From the NCBI GenBank assembly GCA_021811615.1, contig JAJZNW010000024.1, forward strand, positions 1-54,407: DNA of 54,407 nt, in the 5' to 3' direction. Source of the DNA: Bacteroidota bacterium. GTDB taxonomy: Bacteria; Bacteroidota; Ignavibacteria; Kryptoniales; JAKASW01. The notes beneath the pieces are model-generated. The model did no database searches. It had not been told where the DNA came from and saw only the letters and a program-made list of their open reading frames with translations. The position numbers and the translations under genes were made by a program. Of the stretch, positions 42,455-51,202 are shown in pieces (the stretch's first letter is position 1; each line of letters opens with the position of its first letter).

Positions 42455-43124
42455 TCTTAGTGAAGTTGCCGCACTCCTCGGCGACAGGTCCAGGTCTGTG
42501 ATGCTGTGGAATCTCATGGACGGCGGATCGCATACGGCCACAGAGCTTTCAATCTGTGCCGACATATCGCCTCAGTCGGCAAGCAACCATCTCGCCAAGC
42601 TGGTGGATGCCGGCATACTCCGGATTCGCAGACAGGGAAGGTACAGGTATTACTCTCTTGCAAGCTCGGAAGTCGCCCATGTCATGGAATCGATTGCGAC
42701 GCTCCTCCCTTCGAAGGCAGATCAGGCAGTCGAATGCGGCACCGGACGATCAGGCATCACTTACGCCAGAACCTGCTACGACCATATTGCGGGAAAAGTC
42801 GGAGTTGCAATAACCGAATCCCTTGTAAGGAATGGGCTAATCTCTCCTTCCGGCGAAAACTATACCGTCACGGATCGGGGGAAGGGTTGGTTCTCATCGA
42901 TGGGACTCGATATCGATGAGATAAAATCCCAGAGGCGTTCCTTCGCTCGTCAGTGTCTCGACTGGAGCGAGAGAAAGCCGCATCTGGCCGGAGCCCTCGG
43001 GTCTTCATTGCTGCAAACGATTTTGAAAAGAAACTGGGCGAGGAAGACAAGACTCTCGCGTGAATTATTGATAACCGCGTCGGGTAAATCCGGACTCATG
43101 GACGCACTTAAACTGGAGATTTGA
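42435..43124 (+). CDS. ArsR family transcriptional regulator with C-terminal extension
   Basis: 229 residues. The N-terminal ArsR winged HTH (about 8-90) has LGDRSRSVMLWNLMDGG, ELSICADISPQSASNHLAKLVDAG (recognition helix) and GRYRYYSL (wing). No metal-binding CxC pair is seen in the HTH, but Cys101 and Cys113 lie in the extension. The C-terminal 130 residues are an additional domain found in many long ArsR proteins. Overlaps osmC by 20 bases. It likely represses the osmC operon through the GAATG palindrome (inference). ATG with AAAGGAC. Confidence 0.85.
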   Translation: MNEFQNDLSEVAALLGDRSRSVMLWNLMDGGSHTATELSICADISPQSASNHLAKLVDAGILRIRRQGRYRYYSLASSEVAHVMESIATLLPSKADQAVECGTGRSGITYARTCYDHIAGKVGVAITESLVRNGLISPSGENYTVTDRGKGWFSSMGLDIDEIKSQRRSFARQCLDWSERKPHLAGALGSSLLQTILKRNWARKTRLSRELLITASGKSGLMDALKLEI

Positions 43125-43186
43125 AACTACCGGTCCGGGTCATTCCCCATCCGTTTCGAAAGGGCTGGATCGACAGGATCGGTGAG

Positions 43187-44713
43187 TCAATACATTAGCC
43201 TTCCATTTTTCAGTACCGGATACAATCTCCTATAGCCTTCAAAGAGACCCGCATAAATCTTTTGGCCTCTGCGGTCCGGCCTTATGACTCTTACACTTCC
43301 GGCCATACTGCTCGCGGCCGTCTTGAACGACGCGTACCATCCCGTACCAACCGCCGCCGCAATCCCCGCTCCCAACGCGGATGCCTCGGCATTTTCGGGG
43401 ACGACTATCTTTTTGCCGGTTACGTCGGCAATTATGGAAAGCCAGAGATCGTTTGCGGCTCCTCCGCCGATTGCAACCAGCTCTTTCACTGAAGTCCCGA
43501 CCGCCTTCTCGACCTCGCCTATCGCGAACCGCTGCTCGAAAGCGATCCCTTCGAGTATGGAGCGATAGATGTGCCCGCGGGTATGCGACGACGACAGGCC
43601 GACCAGTGCACCTCTCGCATCGACGTCCCAGTAAGGATTCATGGCGCCGCATAAATATGGAAGATGGTACAGCCCATGGCTGCCGGGCAGGATCCCGCGC
43701 GCCTCGCTTTCAAGCTCGTCGTAAATGTCAGTATGCTGGGTTGGATCGATGTTCAACACCTTACTTATCAGCCAATCGACGGCGAAAGTTCCGGCGCGAA
43801 GACTGCACTCGTAGTAGTAACCTGCATCCGAACAGCTGCCCATCGTGCGGAACGCCTTGTCAGTTTTGTACTCGGTTCCGTAAACGCCCGCGACGACTGC
43901 CGTCCCCAGGTTGAGATAAGCGCGGCGCGGAGTAAGCACGTTTGAGCCGAGCCCTGCTGCCTGTCCATCCCCGCCGCCGGCGACAACGGATGTATCGGGA
44001 CTCAGACCTGTAGATAGCGCCGCCGCCCGGGTCACTTTCGAAAGGATTGTGCCCGGGGCGAGGGTTTCAGGAAGCTGATTTCCGGAAAGACCGAGCGCTT
44101 TCAGGACTAGGGGAGACCAATTCCTCTTCCGCATATCGAACAGCCCGAGCGGATCGGCGCTCGCCCAGCTTGTTCTGAACGAGCCCGTCAACTTCCACAC
44201 GAGATACGTTTGGACGTCGCATATCATTCCAATCTTCCGGAATAGCTCCGGCTCTTGCTTCTTCATCCAGGCAAGCCGGTAGACTACAGGCGCATAGTCG
44301 GCCGGCTTGCCGGTTATCCTGTGTATTCTGCTTTTCCCAATCTTGCGCGCGAAAGGCTCCACCTCGCTTTTGCACCGCTCATCCAGCCAAATGATCGCAG
44401 GCCTGAGCGGCTTTCCTTCCGTGTCCAGTGCGACGAATGTCTCCCTCTGGTTGGAAATAGCGAGCGCAGCTATTCGCGCCGGCTCGATTTCGGACGTGAT
44501 CCCTTTCAGAGAGGTTTTGGCGGCTCGCCACCAACCTTCGGCGTCCTGCTCGTAGTAGCTCGGCTGAGGCGAATGCAAATGTATCGACGAGCTCACCGAA
44601 GCGACGACGTGTCCTTTCCTGTCAAACGCGATCGCCTTCACGCTCGTCGTGCTGCAGTCAAGACCGACGACAAGACCGCAGTATTTCTCAGGATCTCTTT
44701 TCGCAGATATCAA
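43187..44713 (-). CDS. xylB: FGGY carbohydrate kinase, xylulokinase-like
   Basis: Phosphorylates a sugar or polyol with ATP; best guess D-xylulose to xylulose-5-phosphate, feeding the pentose phosphate pathway. 508 residues with both FGGY domains: GLDCSTTSVKAIA (ATP loop), SNQRET and IIWLDERC in the first, and VVAGGGDGQAAGLG, AIGGGAANDLW and AEASALGAGIAAA in the second. Start is TTG 44713 with AGGTG before it. It follows the zinc dehydrogenase gene (same strand) across a 192 bp repeat-filled gap. Confidence 0.87.
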   Translation of the reverse strand: MISAKRDPEKYCGLVVGLDCSTTSVKAIAFDRKGHVVASVSSSIHLHSPQPSYYEQDAEGWWRAAKTSLKGITSEIEPARIAALAISNQRETFVALDTEGKPLRPAIIWLDERCKSEVEPFARKIGKSRIHRITGKPADYAPVVYRLAWMKKQEPELFRKIGMICDVQTYLVWKLTGSFRTSWASADPLGLFDMRKRNWSPLVLKALGLSGNQLPETLAPGTILSKVTRAAALSTGLSPDTSVVAGGGDGQAAGLGSNVLTPRRAYLNLGTAVVAGVYGTEYKTDKAFRTMGSCSDAGYYYECSLRAGTFAVDWLISKVLNIDPTQHTDIYDELESEARGILPGSHGLYHLPYLCGAMNPYWDVDARGALVGLSSSHTRGHIYRSILEGIAFEQRFAIGEVEKAVGTSVKELVAIGGGAANDLWLSIIADVTGKKIVVPENAEASALGAGIAAAVGTGWYASFKTAASSMAGSVRVIRPDRRGQKIYAGLFEGYRRLYPVLKNGRLMY

Positions 44714-44730
44714 TATTCACCTGTCTTTGC

Positions 44731-44885
44731 AAACCCTAATCTCTAAATTCGAAATCCTAAACAAAATCTAAGTGAGAAAATTCAAACGCTCAAAAACATT
44801 GACCGATCGTTGCAGAGGTTCCCGATGCTGCTAATTTCGATTTTCGGGTTTGGTTAGAATTAGGTGTTTCGAATTTAGAATTTTC
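44731..44885. repeat. CTAAATTCGAAA-type intergenic inverted repeat, copy 3
   Basis: CTAAATTCGAAA (44743-44754) and TTTCGAATTTAG (44867-44878) form a perfect 12 bp inverted repeat in the gap between the dehydrogenase and kinase genes. The unit AATTCGAAATCC is shared exactly with the accB-accC gap and AAATTC(G/T)AAATCCTAAAC with the gap at 24433. Confidence 0.8.
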
Positions 44886-44905
44886 TTTCCCTCATTGCAC
44901 GAACG

Positions 44906-45952
44906 TCAATTGTAAGCATCGATGTGTATCATTGTCTTCATCACACCATCCCTGTAGTTCGCGACGAGGTCGAAAGCTTTTGCCGTATCCTCAAGTTGAA
45001 ATCGGTGAGTGACCAGGGAATCCACGTTTAATTTCCCTGAGGCGACCAAATCGATTGCTTTTTGCGTGGAATGGTTCTGCCGGCGGACGTTCACGATTGT
45101 GATTTCTTTCCTCCGCAGCTCGTGAACGAGAAAAGATATCTCGTCCACCTCGGGAATTCCTACGATCATCAATGTTCCGCCCGGCTTGAGCAGCTCCACG
45201 GCCTGCGAGATCGCAGCCGGGTCTCCGCTGCATTCGTAGACGATGTCCATCTGTAGCGGCTCGACTCCCGATATCTCTTTCACGACATCGACTCGGTCCG
45301 GATTGCCGGCCCATTTTGGTCTAAGCTTCTTCGCGGCACCGAGCCTCGCATCCAGCCTGTCCGTGACGAACACGCTTCCGACATTCGTCGTTCGAAGGAC
45401 ATGGAACACCGACATTCCGATAGGTCCAACTCCGAGTATCGCGACGCTCATCCCTTCCGCGAGCGGCGACCTGTCGACGGCATAGACGGCGATCGCGAGC
45501 GGCTCGCAGAGTGTCGCCTCCTCGAACGTCATCGAGTCGGGTATCGGGAAGCAGTTTTCCTGCGGCATGACGATGTACTCACACTGAGCTCCGTCGAGCT
45601 GTTGTGGAGCGCCGAGGAATCGAAGCTTCCGGCAGGTATTTTCCCTTCCGGAGATGCATTGATCGCATTTCCCGCACGACACAGCCGGCTCTATCGCGAT
45701 TCTCTGTCCCGGTTTTACGTGCGTCACGCCCTTCCCGATCTTTTCTATCACTCCCGCTGCCTCGTGCCCGACGATGAAGGGATATTTCACAACCTGCGAG
45801 CCTATGCGACCGGTCGTATAGTAATGCATGTCCGACCCGCAGACTCCGACCGTCTTGACACTGATAAGGACGTCCGTCTCGTTCCCGATTTTCGGGTCGG
45901 GTAACTGCCTGATCTCAAATTTCCCGGGTGCTGTAAGTAATGCTGCTTTCAT
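44906..45952 (-). CDS. Zinc-dependent polyol/alcohol dehydrogenase
   Basis: 348 residues, medium-chain dehydrogenase (MDR). Catalytic zinc: GVCGSDMHYY (Cys) and GHEAAGVIEKIG (His/Glu); structural zinc: four cysteines in CGKCDQCISGRENTC. NAD binding: ILGVGPIGMSVFHVL. The pattern matches sorbitol/xylitol/L-iditol dehydrogenases, which oxidise a polyol to a ketose; with the kinase downstream this gives polyol to ketose to ketose phosphate. Start at ATG 45952 (TTG 45958 possible). No transporter is adjacent. Confidence 0.88.
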   Translation of the reverse strand: MKAALLTAPGKFEIRQLPDPKIGNETDVLISVKTVGVCGSDMHYYTTGRIGSQVVKYPFIVGHEAAGVIEKIGKGVTHVKPGQRIAIEPAVSCGKCDQCISGRENTCRKLRFLGAPQQLDGAQCEYIVMPQENCFPIPDSMTFEEATLCEPLAIAVYAVDRSPLAEGMSVAILGVGPIGMSVFHVLRTTNVGSVFVTDRLDARLGAAKKLRPKWAGNPDRVDVVKEISGVEPLQMDIVYECSGDPAAISQAVELLKPGGTLMIVGIPEVDEISFLVHELRRKEITIVNVRRQNHSTQKAIDLVASGKLNVDSLVTHRFQLEDTAKAFDLVANYRDGVMKTMIHIDAYN

Positions 45953-46291
45953 TCTCAATTTCTATTTAAGTTGTCGTCATCATTCCCGCCAGGATGCGGG
46001 TTTCGATTTGCTGTTCCACTCCTCTAAATATGCTAATGATTCCCCTGCAACGCCAGAATGCGAGAGGATTCATTTGGGTCTGCCCTGAGCGCAACCGCGC
46101 TAAGGCATACCGAAATTTGATGGAATAGGTTGTCCAAATTCCCACCCACCGTTCGTCATTATGACGAGAGCGACGGACGGGCGCTTGTTTTTACACAAAG
46201 TTGAATTCAATGGCACAATCGATTGTGAAATTAATTCTGCAGACAAATATATTGTCACATTATCCGGAACATCGAACAAAAGGAGATGCCC
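45953..46291. other. Divergent intergenic region, nothing assigned
   Basis: About 340 bp between the dehydrogenase and the DUF1801 gene. No gene, repeat or operator that I can support. Confidence 0.35.
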
Positions 46292-46741
46292 ATGAGCACG
46301 AAAAAGGAACCCCAGAAGAACAAGAAGTCCGGTGGATTCACCGACGAGGAAAAAGCCGCGATGAAGGCGCGCGCCCGGGAATTGAAAGCAGAGGCGGAAG
46401 AGAGAGAAGGTGAAGAGGCCGCGCTCGAGGCGATCGCGAAGATGAAGGACCCGGACCGCGGCATCGCGAAGAGACTCCATGATGTGATCAAATCCTGCGG
46501 CCTCTCTGCCAAGACCTGGTACGGGATGCCTGCATATGCCAACAGGGACGGAAAGATCGTCTGCTATTTCCGTGACCGGTTAAAATTCAAAGAGAGATAC
46601 GCAATGTTCGGCTTCAACGATTCGGCGAACCTTGACGAAGGAGCAATGTGGCCGGTTGCCTATGCTTTGCCGGAGTTAACGTCAAAGGATGAGGCCAGGA
46701 TCGCCGCACTCGTGAAGAAGGCCGTGGGAGAAAACGCATGA
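46292..46741 (+). CDS. DUF1801 family protein (YdhG-like)
   Basis: 149 residues. A basic/acidic N-terminal helix (about 15-55) precedes the DUF1801 domain with KTWYGMPAYANRDGKIVCYF, YAMFGFND and DEGAMWPVAYALPELTSKDE. Relatives include the iron-chaperone fold; function here unknown. Start at ATG 46292, with AAAGGAG; an ATG two codons earlier overlaps the Shine-Dalgarno. The next gene starts in its stop codon (ATGA). Confidence 0.8.
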   Translation: MSTKKEPQKNKKSGGFTDEEKAAMKARARELKAEAEEREGEEAALEAIAKMKDPDRGIAKRLHDVIKSCGLSAKTWYGMPAYANRDGKIVCYFRDRLKFKERYAMFGFNDSANLDEGAMWPVAYALPELTSKDEARIAALVKKAVGENA

Positions 46742-47118
46742 GAATTCTGTTATGGGTCCTGCGGATCCTGTTGGCCTTCTGGAACGTCACGGGCGGAATC
46801 TTCATACTGCACGATTACGAAAAAGTCGCGAGCGCCCCGGCTCTGAGCGCCCTGCACGCGCCCGTCTGGATAACCCTCGGCGCGATTCAGGTTCTCCTCG
46901 CGTTGTGCCTTCTCCTCCCGGGTGCGAAGCTGCAGAGACTGACTTCAATCGCGGTGGCGGCCCTCGCCGTAATTTCGCTGTTGGGAATTTCGCTCTACAC
47001 CCGGTATGCAGGTTTTCCCGGTATGCTCTGGGGAGCGATCCCCGCAATCCTGGAGGCGTTCGTGGCGTATGAGAGATGGCCGAATTCGCCAAAGGCGCAA
47101 GAACCGGCACGCTCGTGA
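46738..47118 (+). CDS. DoxX-like membrane protein
   Basis: 126 residues with four membrane helices; GGIFILHDYEKV follows helix 1 and PVWITLGAIQVLLALCLLLPG is helix 2, as in DoxX/DUF2306-type quinone-linked proteins. Overlaps the DUF1801 gene by 4 bases, so coupled. Possibly a small electron-transfer or detoxification membrane protein; no direct evidence. Confidence 0.65.
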   Translation: MRILLWVLRILLAFWNVTGGIFILHDYEKVASAPALSALHAPVWITLGAIQVLLALCLLLPGAKLQRLTSIAVAALAVISLLGISLYTRYAGFPGMLWGAIPAILEAFVAYERWPNSPKAQEPARS

Positions 47119-47349
47119 AGAAAGGAATAGCTTGAGGACTGATCGCCAACGTGAGAAATGTCGACCGTAACATCATCGCACTTTCCAGGCGAAGGGCATT
47201 GCTTGCAATTAGCCTGCCTGCATCACGGCGGCGGTCACCTTCCATTCATGATAATCGCTTCATGGCGGGCCAACTGGATATTGGCTAGATTCGCGGGGAA
47301 GCTTTGCCCGTCCGGGTGTTGTAAGTAGAAACATAAAAGGAGACAGGGA

Positions 47350-47682
47350 ATGGATAACAAAATAGAAAAAATGGACGTTCACAGTCTGACAAAAGGGGTC
47401 ACTGATGATTGGAAGAACTTCGTTGTTACAAATCTTAACGACCATGTCATCAGGTTAAGTGTATTACAGAGAGATTTTCATTGGCACACGCACCGGAATA
47501 GCGACGAGTTCTTCTATGTAGTTGAAGGAAAACTCTATGTTGATCTGGAGCAGTCGGTAACAGAGTTATCGCCCGGAGAGATGATAGTTATTCCGAAAGG
47601 TGTAAGACACAGAACTCGTTCTAAAGAGAGAACTATCACTCTATGTTTCGAACACAAAGATAACGATGTCACAGGAGACTGA
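47350..47682 (+). CDS. Cupin domain protein
   Basis: 110 residues, single cupin: HWHTHRNSDEFFYVVEG (metal His pair and Glu, motif 1) and PKGVRHRTRS (motif 2 His). This should be a metal-binding mononuclear cupin. AAAGGAGACAGGGA precedes the ATG. The gene is visibly AT-richer than its neighbours (many ttaa/gttac stretches), possibly recently acquired. Function unknown. Confidence 0.83.
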   Translation: MDNKIEKMDVHSLTKGVTDDWKNFVVTNLNDHVIRLSVLQRDFHWHTHRNSDEFFYVVEGKLYVDLEQSVTELSPGEMIVIPKGVRHRTRSKERTITLCFEHKDNDVTGD

Positions 47683-47791
47683 ATATGGGGTTTGGTGTTG
47701 AACTTCCCGCGCTGGGGAGAGATCAGGATCGGATGAGTGCCGACGAGTCTGGAAGCGTCAAAGCACCCGTGAAAAAAGGAATGGGGTGAGT

Positions 47792-48217
47792 ATGAAAACA
47801 AGTACGAATCCTGCCCCGAAAGAAATATCACCATCTCAACAAATAGACGATATAATCAAGGAGCCGGGCGACTGGCGGGGAAAGATATTGTCGCAGCTGC
47901 GTGCTCTGATCAGGAAAGCCGACCCTGACCTGGTCGAAGAGGTTAAGTGGAAGAAGCCTTCCAAGCCGAGCGGAGTCCCGGTCTGGTCTCACGATGGAAT
48001 ACTTTGTGTGGCAGATACACTCAAGAGCGCCGTCAGGCTGACGTTCCCCAAAGGCGCCTTTATCAAGGATCCGAAGAAGCTCTTCAATACACGTCTCGAC
48101 AGCAAGTCGGTACGAGCCATCGACTTTCGTGAGGACGATAAGATTGATGGGCCGGCATTGACGGCGATTATTGTCGATGCTGTGCGCTTGAATCGGCAAA
48201 AGGCAAAAAAGGCTTAG
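47792..48217 (+). CDS. DUF1801 family protein
   Basis: 141 residues, second DUF1801-type protein in the window but divergent from the first: LSQLRALIRKADPDLVEEVKWKKPSKPSGVPVW, then LRLTFPKGA-like strand and a Lys-rich tail (NRQKAKKA). No known reaction. Start at ATG 47792 with a GGGGTGAGT site (GTG 47786 also possible). Confidence 0.78.
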   Translation: MKTSTNPAPKEISPSQQIDDIIKEPGDWRGKILSQLRALIRKADPDLVEEVKWKKPSKPSGVPVWSHDGILCVADTLKSAVRLTFPKGAFIKDPKKLFNTRLDSKSVRAIDFREDDKIDGPALTAIIVDAVRLNRQKAKKA

Positions 48218-48533
48218 TTGATAAACTGAATCTGCAATCAGACAATGGACCCGGCACCTGCCACACCGTAATATTCAAAAGTCTTTGGGGACCGAGCCCA
48301 TCATTCGACCTGCCTGCCGCCTGCCTTTCAACATTTCAGAGAGATAGATAGAGCGTCCCCTCTTTTCTCAGTGTCTCTCTCTTTTCGTCCTCTGCGTCGC
48401 TCTGTGTAATTGCTTCGCTCCTGCCTGTCCAATTTTCTTCCCCCCGTTCGTCAATAGATTGAAGCGCAGATCAAGCTGATGCCGGAAGCAAAGGCTTCGG
48501 CGCTGCAAGAGATACCAGAATGAGGAGTTAAAC
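48218..48533. other. Intergenic region with CTCTGTGT-type repeat
   Basis: About 315 bp. It contains CTCTTTTCTCAGTGTCTCTC and GTCGCTCTGTGTAATTG (about 48360-48411), a half copy of the CACAGAG-type inverted repeat at 49160-49262. No gene. Confidence 0.5.
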
Positions 48534-49130
48534 ATGAGTTCGCAATTCGCATACACAGAATCGATGGCAACCGATACGGAAGGGCCGTTCCTTCCGCCGG
48601 TGGATAAGCCGAAATCACTTTTGATGAAGCTGGCGTATTTTTTTCTGAAGAAGCAGTTCGGAAAGGTGATGACGCCCCTTGCGGTCCACTCGGCGCGACT
48701 GCCCAACGCGTTCGGTTTGTTCTACACCAAGGTAGGCAGACTCGACGGCAAACTGAAGCTGCCGGAAGAGACCGCGATGCTCATCCGCGAGCAGGTCGCG
48801 AGGATCAACGTCTGTCTCTTTTGCATGGACGCGACGAGGTTCGCCGTGATACACAAGTCGATGAACGTCGCGAAGTTCGACGCTCTCGATGATTACCGCA
48901 TGAGCCCGCTGTTCAGCGACGCGGAGCGCGCGGCACTCGACTATGCGACGGAGCTGACGAAGAATAAGCGGGGCGACCCGGAGCTTTTCTCCCGCATGAA
49001 AAAATACTACTCCGAGCGCGAGCTGTGCGAGATAATCTGGCTCATCGCCAGCGAGCATATTTATAACCTGACAAATGTCGGGCTCAACATTCATTCCGAT
49101 ATGCTTTGCGACATCAGGAAGAAAAAATAA
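48534..49130 (+). CDS. Carboxymuconolactone decarboxylase family (AhpD-like) protein
   Basis: 198 residues. The AhpD/CMD core contains LIREQVARINVCLFCMDATRF with the CxxC redox pair Cys-Leu-Phe-Cys, and the partner His region follows (AVIHKSMN). Relatives reduce peroxides or act as decarboxylases; with the CxxC motif, an AhpD-like disulfide reductase role is more likely (inference). ATG with GAGGAG. It lies between copies of the CACAGAG repeat family. Confidence 0.83.
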   Translation: MSSQFAYTESMATDTEGPFLPPVDKPKSLLMKLAYFFLKKQFGKVMTPLAVHSARLPNAFGLFYTKVGRLDGKLKLPEETAMLIREQVARINVCLFCMDATRFAVIHKSMNVAKFDALDDYRMSPLFSDAERAALDYATELTKNKRGDPELFSRMKKYYSERELCEIIWLIASEHIYNLTNVGLNIHSDMLCDIRKKK

Positions 49131-49159
49131 GCGCACGGCAAGGGCGAAGCTCTGTTACC

Positions 49160-49262
49160 AATATTTCACAGAGTTACACAAAGAAAACACCGAGCTCCAC
49201 AGAGAATTTGTTCCTCTCCGTGTAGCTCTCTTTTCTTCCTCCGTGGATCTCTGTGTAATATT
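49160..49262. repeat. CACAGAG-type imperfect inverted repeat
   Basis: AATATTTCACAGAGTTACAC at the left is mirrored imperfectly at the right end by GATCTCTGTGTAATATT. The inner parts also pair (CGAGCTCCACAGAG versus CTCCGTGTAGCTCT). It lies between two co-directional genes; a related half copy is at about 48360-48411. Confidence 0.7.
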
Positions 49263-49321
49263 TCAGCGCCGGGCCCACGGGAACCCATGCATACTAAAAA
49301 TAATCCGGAAAGGAGAAACCA

Positions 49322-49687
49322 ATGACTTATCCTTCTACGAGGGAAATCGTGTTGAAATACTTCGACGCAGTCGGAAAGAAAGGGGACTGGCAGTCTCTGA
49401 TCTCCGATGAAATGGAATTCAAGATGCCGGCACAGACCACGCGCGGCAAAGCGGCATATGTCGAGATAACGGGAAGATTCCTGCGCGCCGCGACGGGCGT
49501 GAATGTCAGGGAGATCATCGTTGAAGGGAACAAGGCATGCGTCGTCGCGGCATACGATCTCCGCTCACCAAAAGGGAACACCTCGACGAAAGAGGTTGTT
49601 GAGATTTTGTCGGTAGACGGCGATAGGATTGCGTCGTCGTCCATTTACTTCGATACCGAAGATTTCAAAGCCTTCATGGCCAATTAA
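49322..49687 (+). CDS. NTF2-like (SnoaL-type) protein
   Basis: 121 residues of the NTF2-like fold: EIVLKYFDAVGKKGDWQSLISDEMEFKMP at the start, NVREIIVEGNKACVVAAYDL in the middle and the last strand DRIASSSIYFDTEDFKAFM. It is a small-molecule binding or isomerase fold; function unknown. AAAGGAGAAACC directly before the ATG. Followed 11 bp later by a TfoX-like gene, so probably co-transcribed. Confidence 0.8.
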   Translation: MTYPSTREIVLKYFDAVGKKGDWQSLISDEMEFKMPAQTTRGKAAYVEITGRFLRAATGVNVREIIVEGNKACVVAAYDLRSPKGNTSTKEVVEILSVDGDRIASSSIYFDTEDFKAFMAN

Positions 49688-49698
49688 AGAGAGGGATC

Positions 49699-50064
49699 AT
49701 GCCTTACGACGAGGCGCTAGCCAACCGCATCAGAGGAGCGCTGGCCGGTTACGGGAAAGTCGAAGAGAAGAAGATGTTCGGCTTCCTCGTATTCATGGTG
49801 CAAGGCAGGATGTGCCTTGGGGTGCGCGGCGACGAGATGATGTGCCGCATCGGACCCGACATGATGGAGTCCGTTTTGCGGCGCGACGGATGCGCACCGC
49901 TCAGGATGAGACGCAAGACATCGCTTAACATGATCATGGTCGAAGAATCGGGAATGAGAGCCAGGAAAGATTTCGAATTCTGGATCAATCTAGCACTCGA
50001 ATTCAATCTCGGGCGAGGAAACCGACACGTGCCGGAAGGCAGAAAAAAGAGGAGCCGTGAGTGA
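49699..50064 (+). CDS. TfoX N-terminal domain protein
   Basis: 121 residues. EEKKMFGFLVFMVQGRMCLGVRGDEMMCRIG is the signature of the TfoX N-terminal domain, found both in competence regulators and as a lone domain, as here. The basic C-terminus (RGNRHVPEGRKKRSRE) is unusual. AGAGAGGG upstream. Its stop overlaps the GTG start of the YCII gene by four bases. Confidence 0.83.
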   Translation: MPYDEALANRIRGALAGYGKVEEKKMFGFLVFMVQGRMCLGVRGDEMMCRIGPDMMESVLRRDGCAPLRMRRKTSLNMIMVEESGMRARKDFEFWINLALEFNLGRGNRHVPEGRKKRSRE

Positions 50065-50465
50065 AAGAGTACATACTTTTTTTCAGGGGCGGATTTGAGC
50101 GGATCATAGATCAGTCGCCCGAGGAATTCGCCGCCAACATGGAACAATGGAAGAAGTGGCTTTCTGCGCTCGGGAAAGCCGGAAAGGTCGTGGCAGCACA
50201 GCCGCTTATTCCGACGGGGAAGCAGGTCGTCGGGAAAGAGAGAGCCGTCGTGGACGGACCCTTCGCGGAAGGCAAGGAGATACTCGGAGGCTACCTGATA
50301 TGTAAGGCTGAAACGTACGACGAGGCGGTCACGATTGCCAAAAATTGTCCGGTCCTCGATACAGGAGGGGTGGTCGAGATAAGAGAAGTTGCAACGATGG
50401 AGGATATGACGAAGGAATACTTCAGGTTTCGCAGCGAAATCCGGAAAGAAAATCCGATGCCATGA
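50061..50465 (+). CDS. YCII-related (DGPF) protein 1
   Basis: 134 residues. The VDGPFAEGKEILGGYLI segment carries the DGPF motif of the YCII/DGPF family, a small ferredoxin-like domain protein. Such proteins are often encoded beside ECF42 sigma factors, one of which is 1.7 kb downstream. A catalytic or signalling role is not established. Start is GTG 50061 in a 4-base overlap (GTGA) with the TfoX-like gene, and AGAGGAG lies upstream. Confidence 0.87.
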   Translation: MKEYILFFRGGFERIIDQSPEEFAANMEQWKKWLSALGKAGKVVAAQPLIPTGKQVVGKERAVVDGPFAEGKEILGGYLICKAETYDEAVTIAKNCPVLDTGGVVEIREVATMEDMTKEYFRFRSEIRKENPMP

Positions 50466-50543
50466 CGTCCTCAAGACGATGTCCAATTCCGGCCGGCCGG
50501 TTCGTCATCATTGTGACATCAACAAAGAAAAGATGGAGTAACT

Positions 50544-50888
50544 ATGAAAGACTACATGCTGCTTTTCAGGTTCAAGGAGGAGTTCGATGATAAGAACGCC
50601 TCGCCGGAAGAGTTTCAGAAGGAGGCGATGAAATGGCAGAAGTGGATGGAGAAACTTCTGAACGAAGGAAGGCTGACCCCCGGTCAGCGCCTCACTAATG
50701 CCGGAAAGGTCATCAACGGTACGAAGAAACAAGTGAACGACGGTCCGTTCGCCGAAGGCAAGGAGGTCGTCGCGAGCTTCTGCGTGATCAAGGCGGCAAG
50801 TATCGATGATGCCGTCGAGTTCGCCAGTGGATGCCCGATACTGGACCGGGACGGTAGCGTCGAGGTAAGAGAAGTAATGACCTATTAA
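50544..50888 (+). CDS. YCII-related (DGPF) protein 2
   Basis: 114 residues, paralogue of the previous protein (NDGPFAEGKEVVASFCVI; similar N-terminus KDYMLLFRFKEEF). ATGGAG upstream of the ATG. The pair probably arose by tandem duplication; both end in a VEVRE- or VEIRE-type strand. Confidence 0.87.
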   Translation: MKDYMLLFRFKEEFDDKNASPEEFQKEAMKWQKWMEKLLNEGRLTPGQRLTNAGKVINGTKKQVNDGPFAEGKEVVASFCVIKAASIDDAVEFASGCPILDRDGSVEVREVMTY

Positions 50889-51202
50889 CAAGGTCCAATC
50901 TCCAACTCACAAGTTCCAAACAATAACTAAAAACAAACTGGTTAAACAACAATCCGCACGCTTTTCTGAATTGGCGCTTGGCTGTTTTGCGCTTGTCCGG
51001 AGCCTGGTGTCTGGATCCCGGAGCTTACGTGAAGGAAAGAGCCTGCGGGCCCGTGATGGAATTGTGCGACCGACTACCCGCCCGCCGCTTCTCCGACCCG
51101 CAATCTGTGATTTGGCTCCAGCTTTCCGGACCCGGCTGTTTCCGCCGGCACTGAAAATGCCGAAATTGTGTTCTGAACTTTGAACAAATTGGGAGCACGA
51201 AA
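50889..51202. other. Intergenic region before the SDR-ECF42 pair
   Basis: About 315 bp. The left part (GTCCAATCTCCAACTCACAAGTTCC) is low-complexity repeat sequence; the rest is GC-rich with no recognised element. Its right end holds GGGAG for the SDR. Confidence 0.4.
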
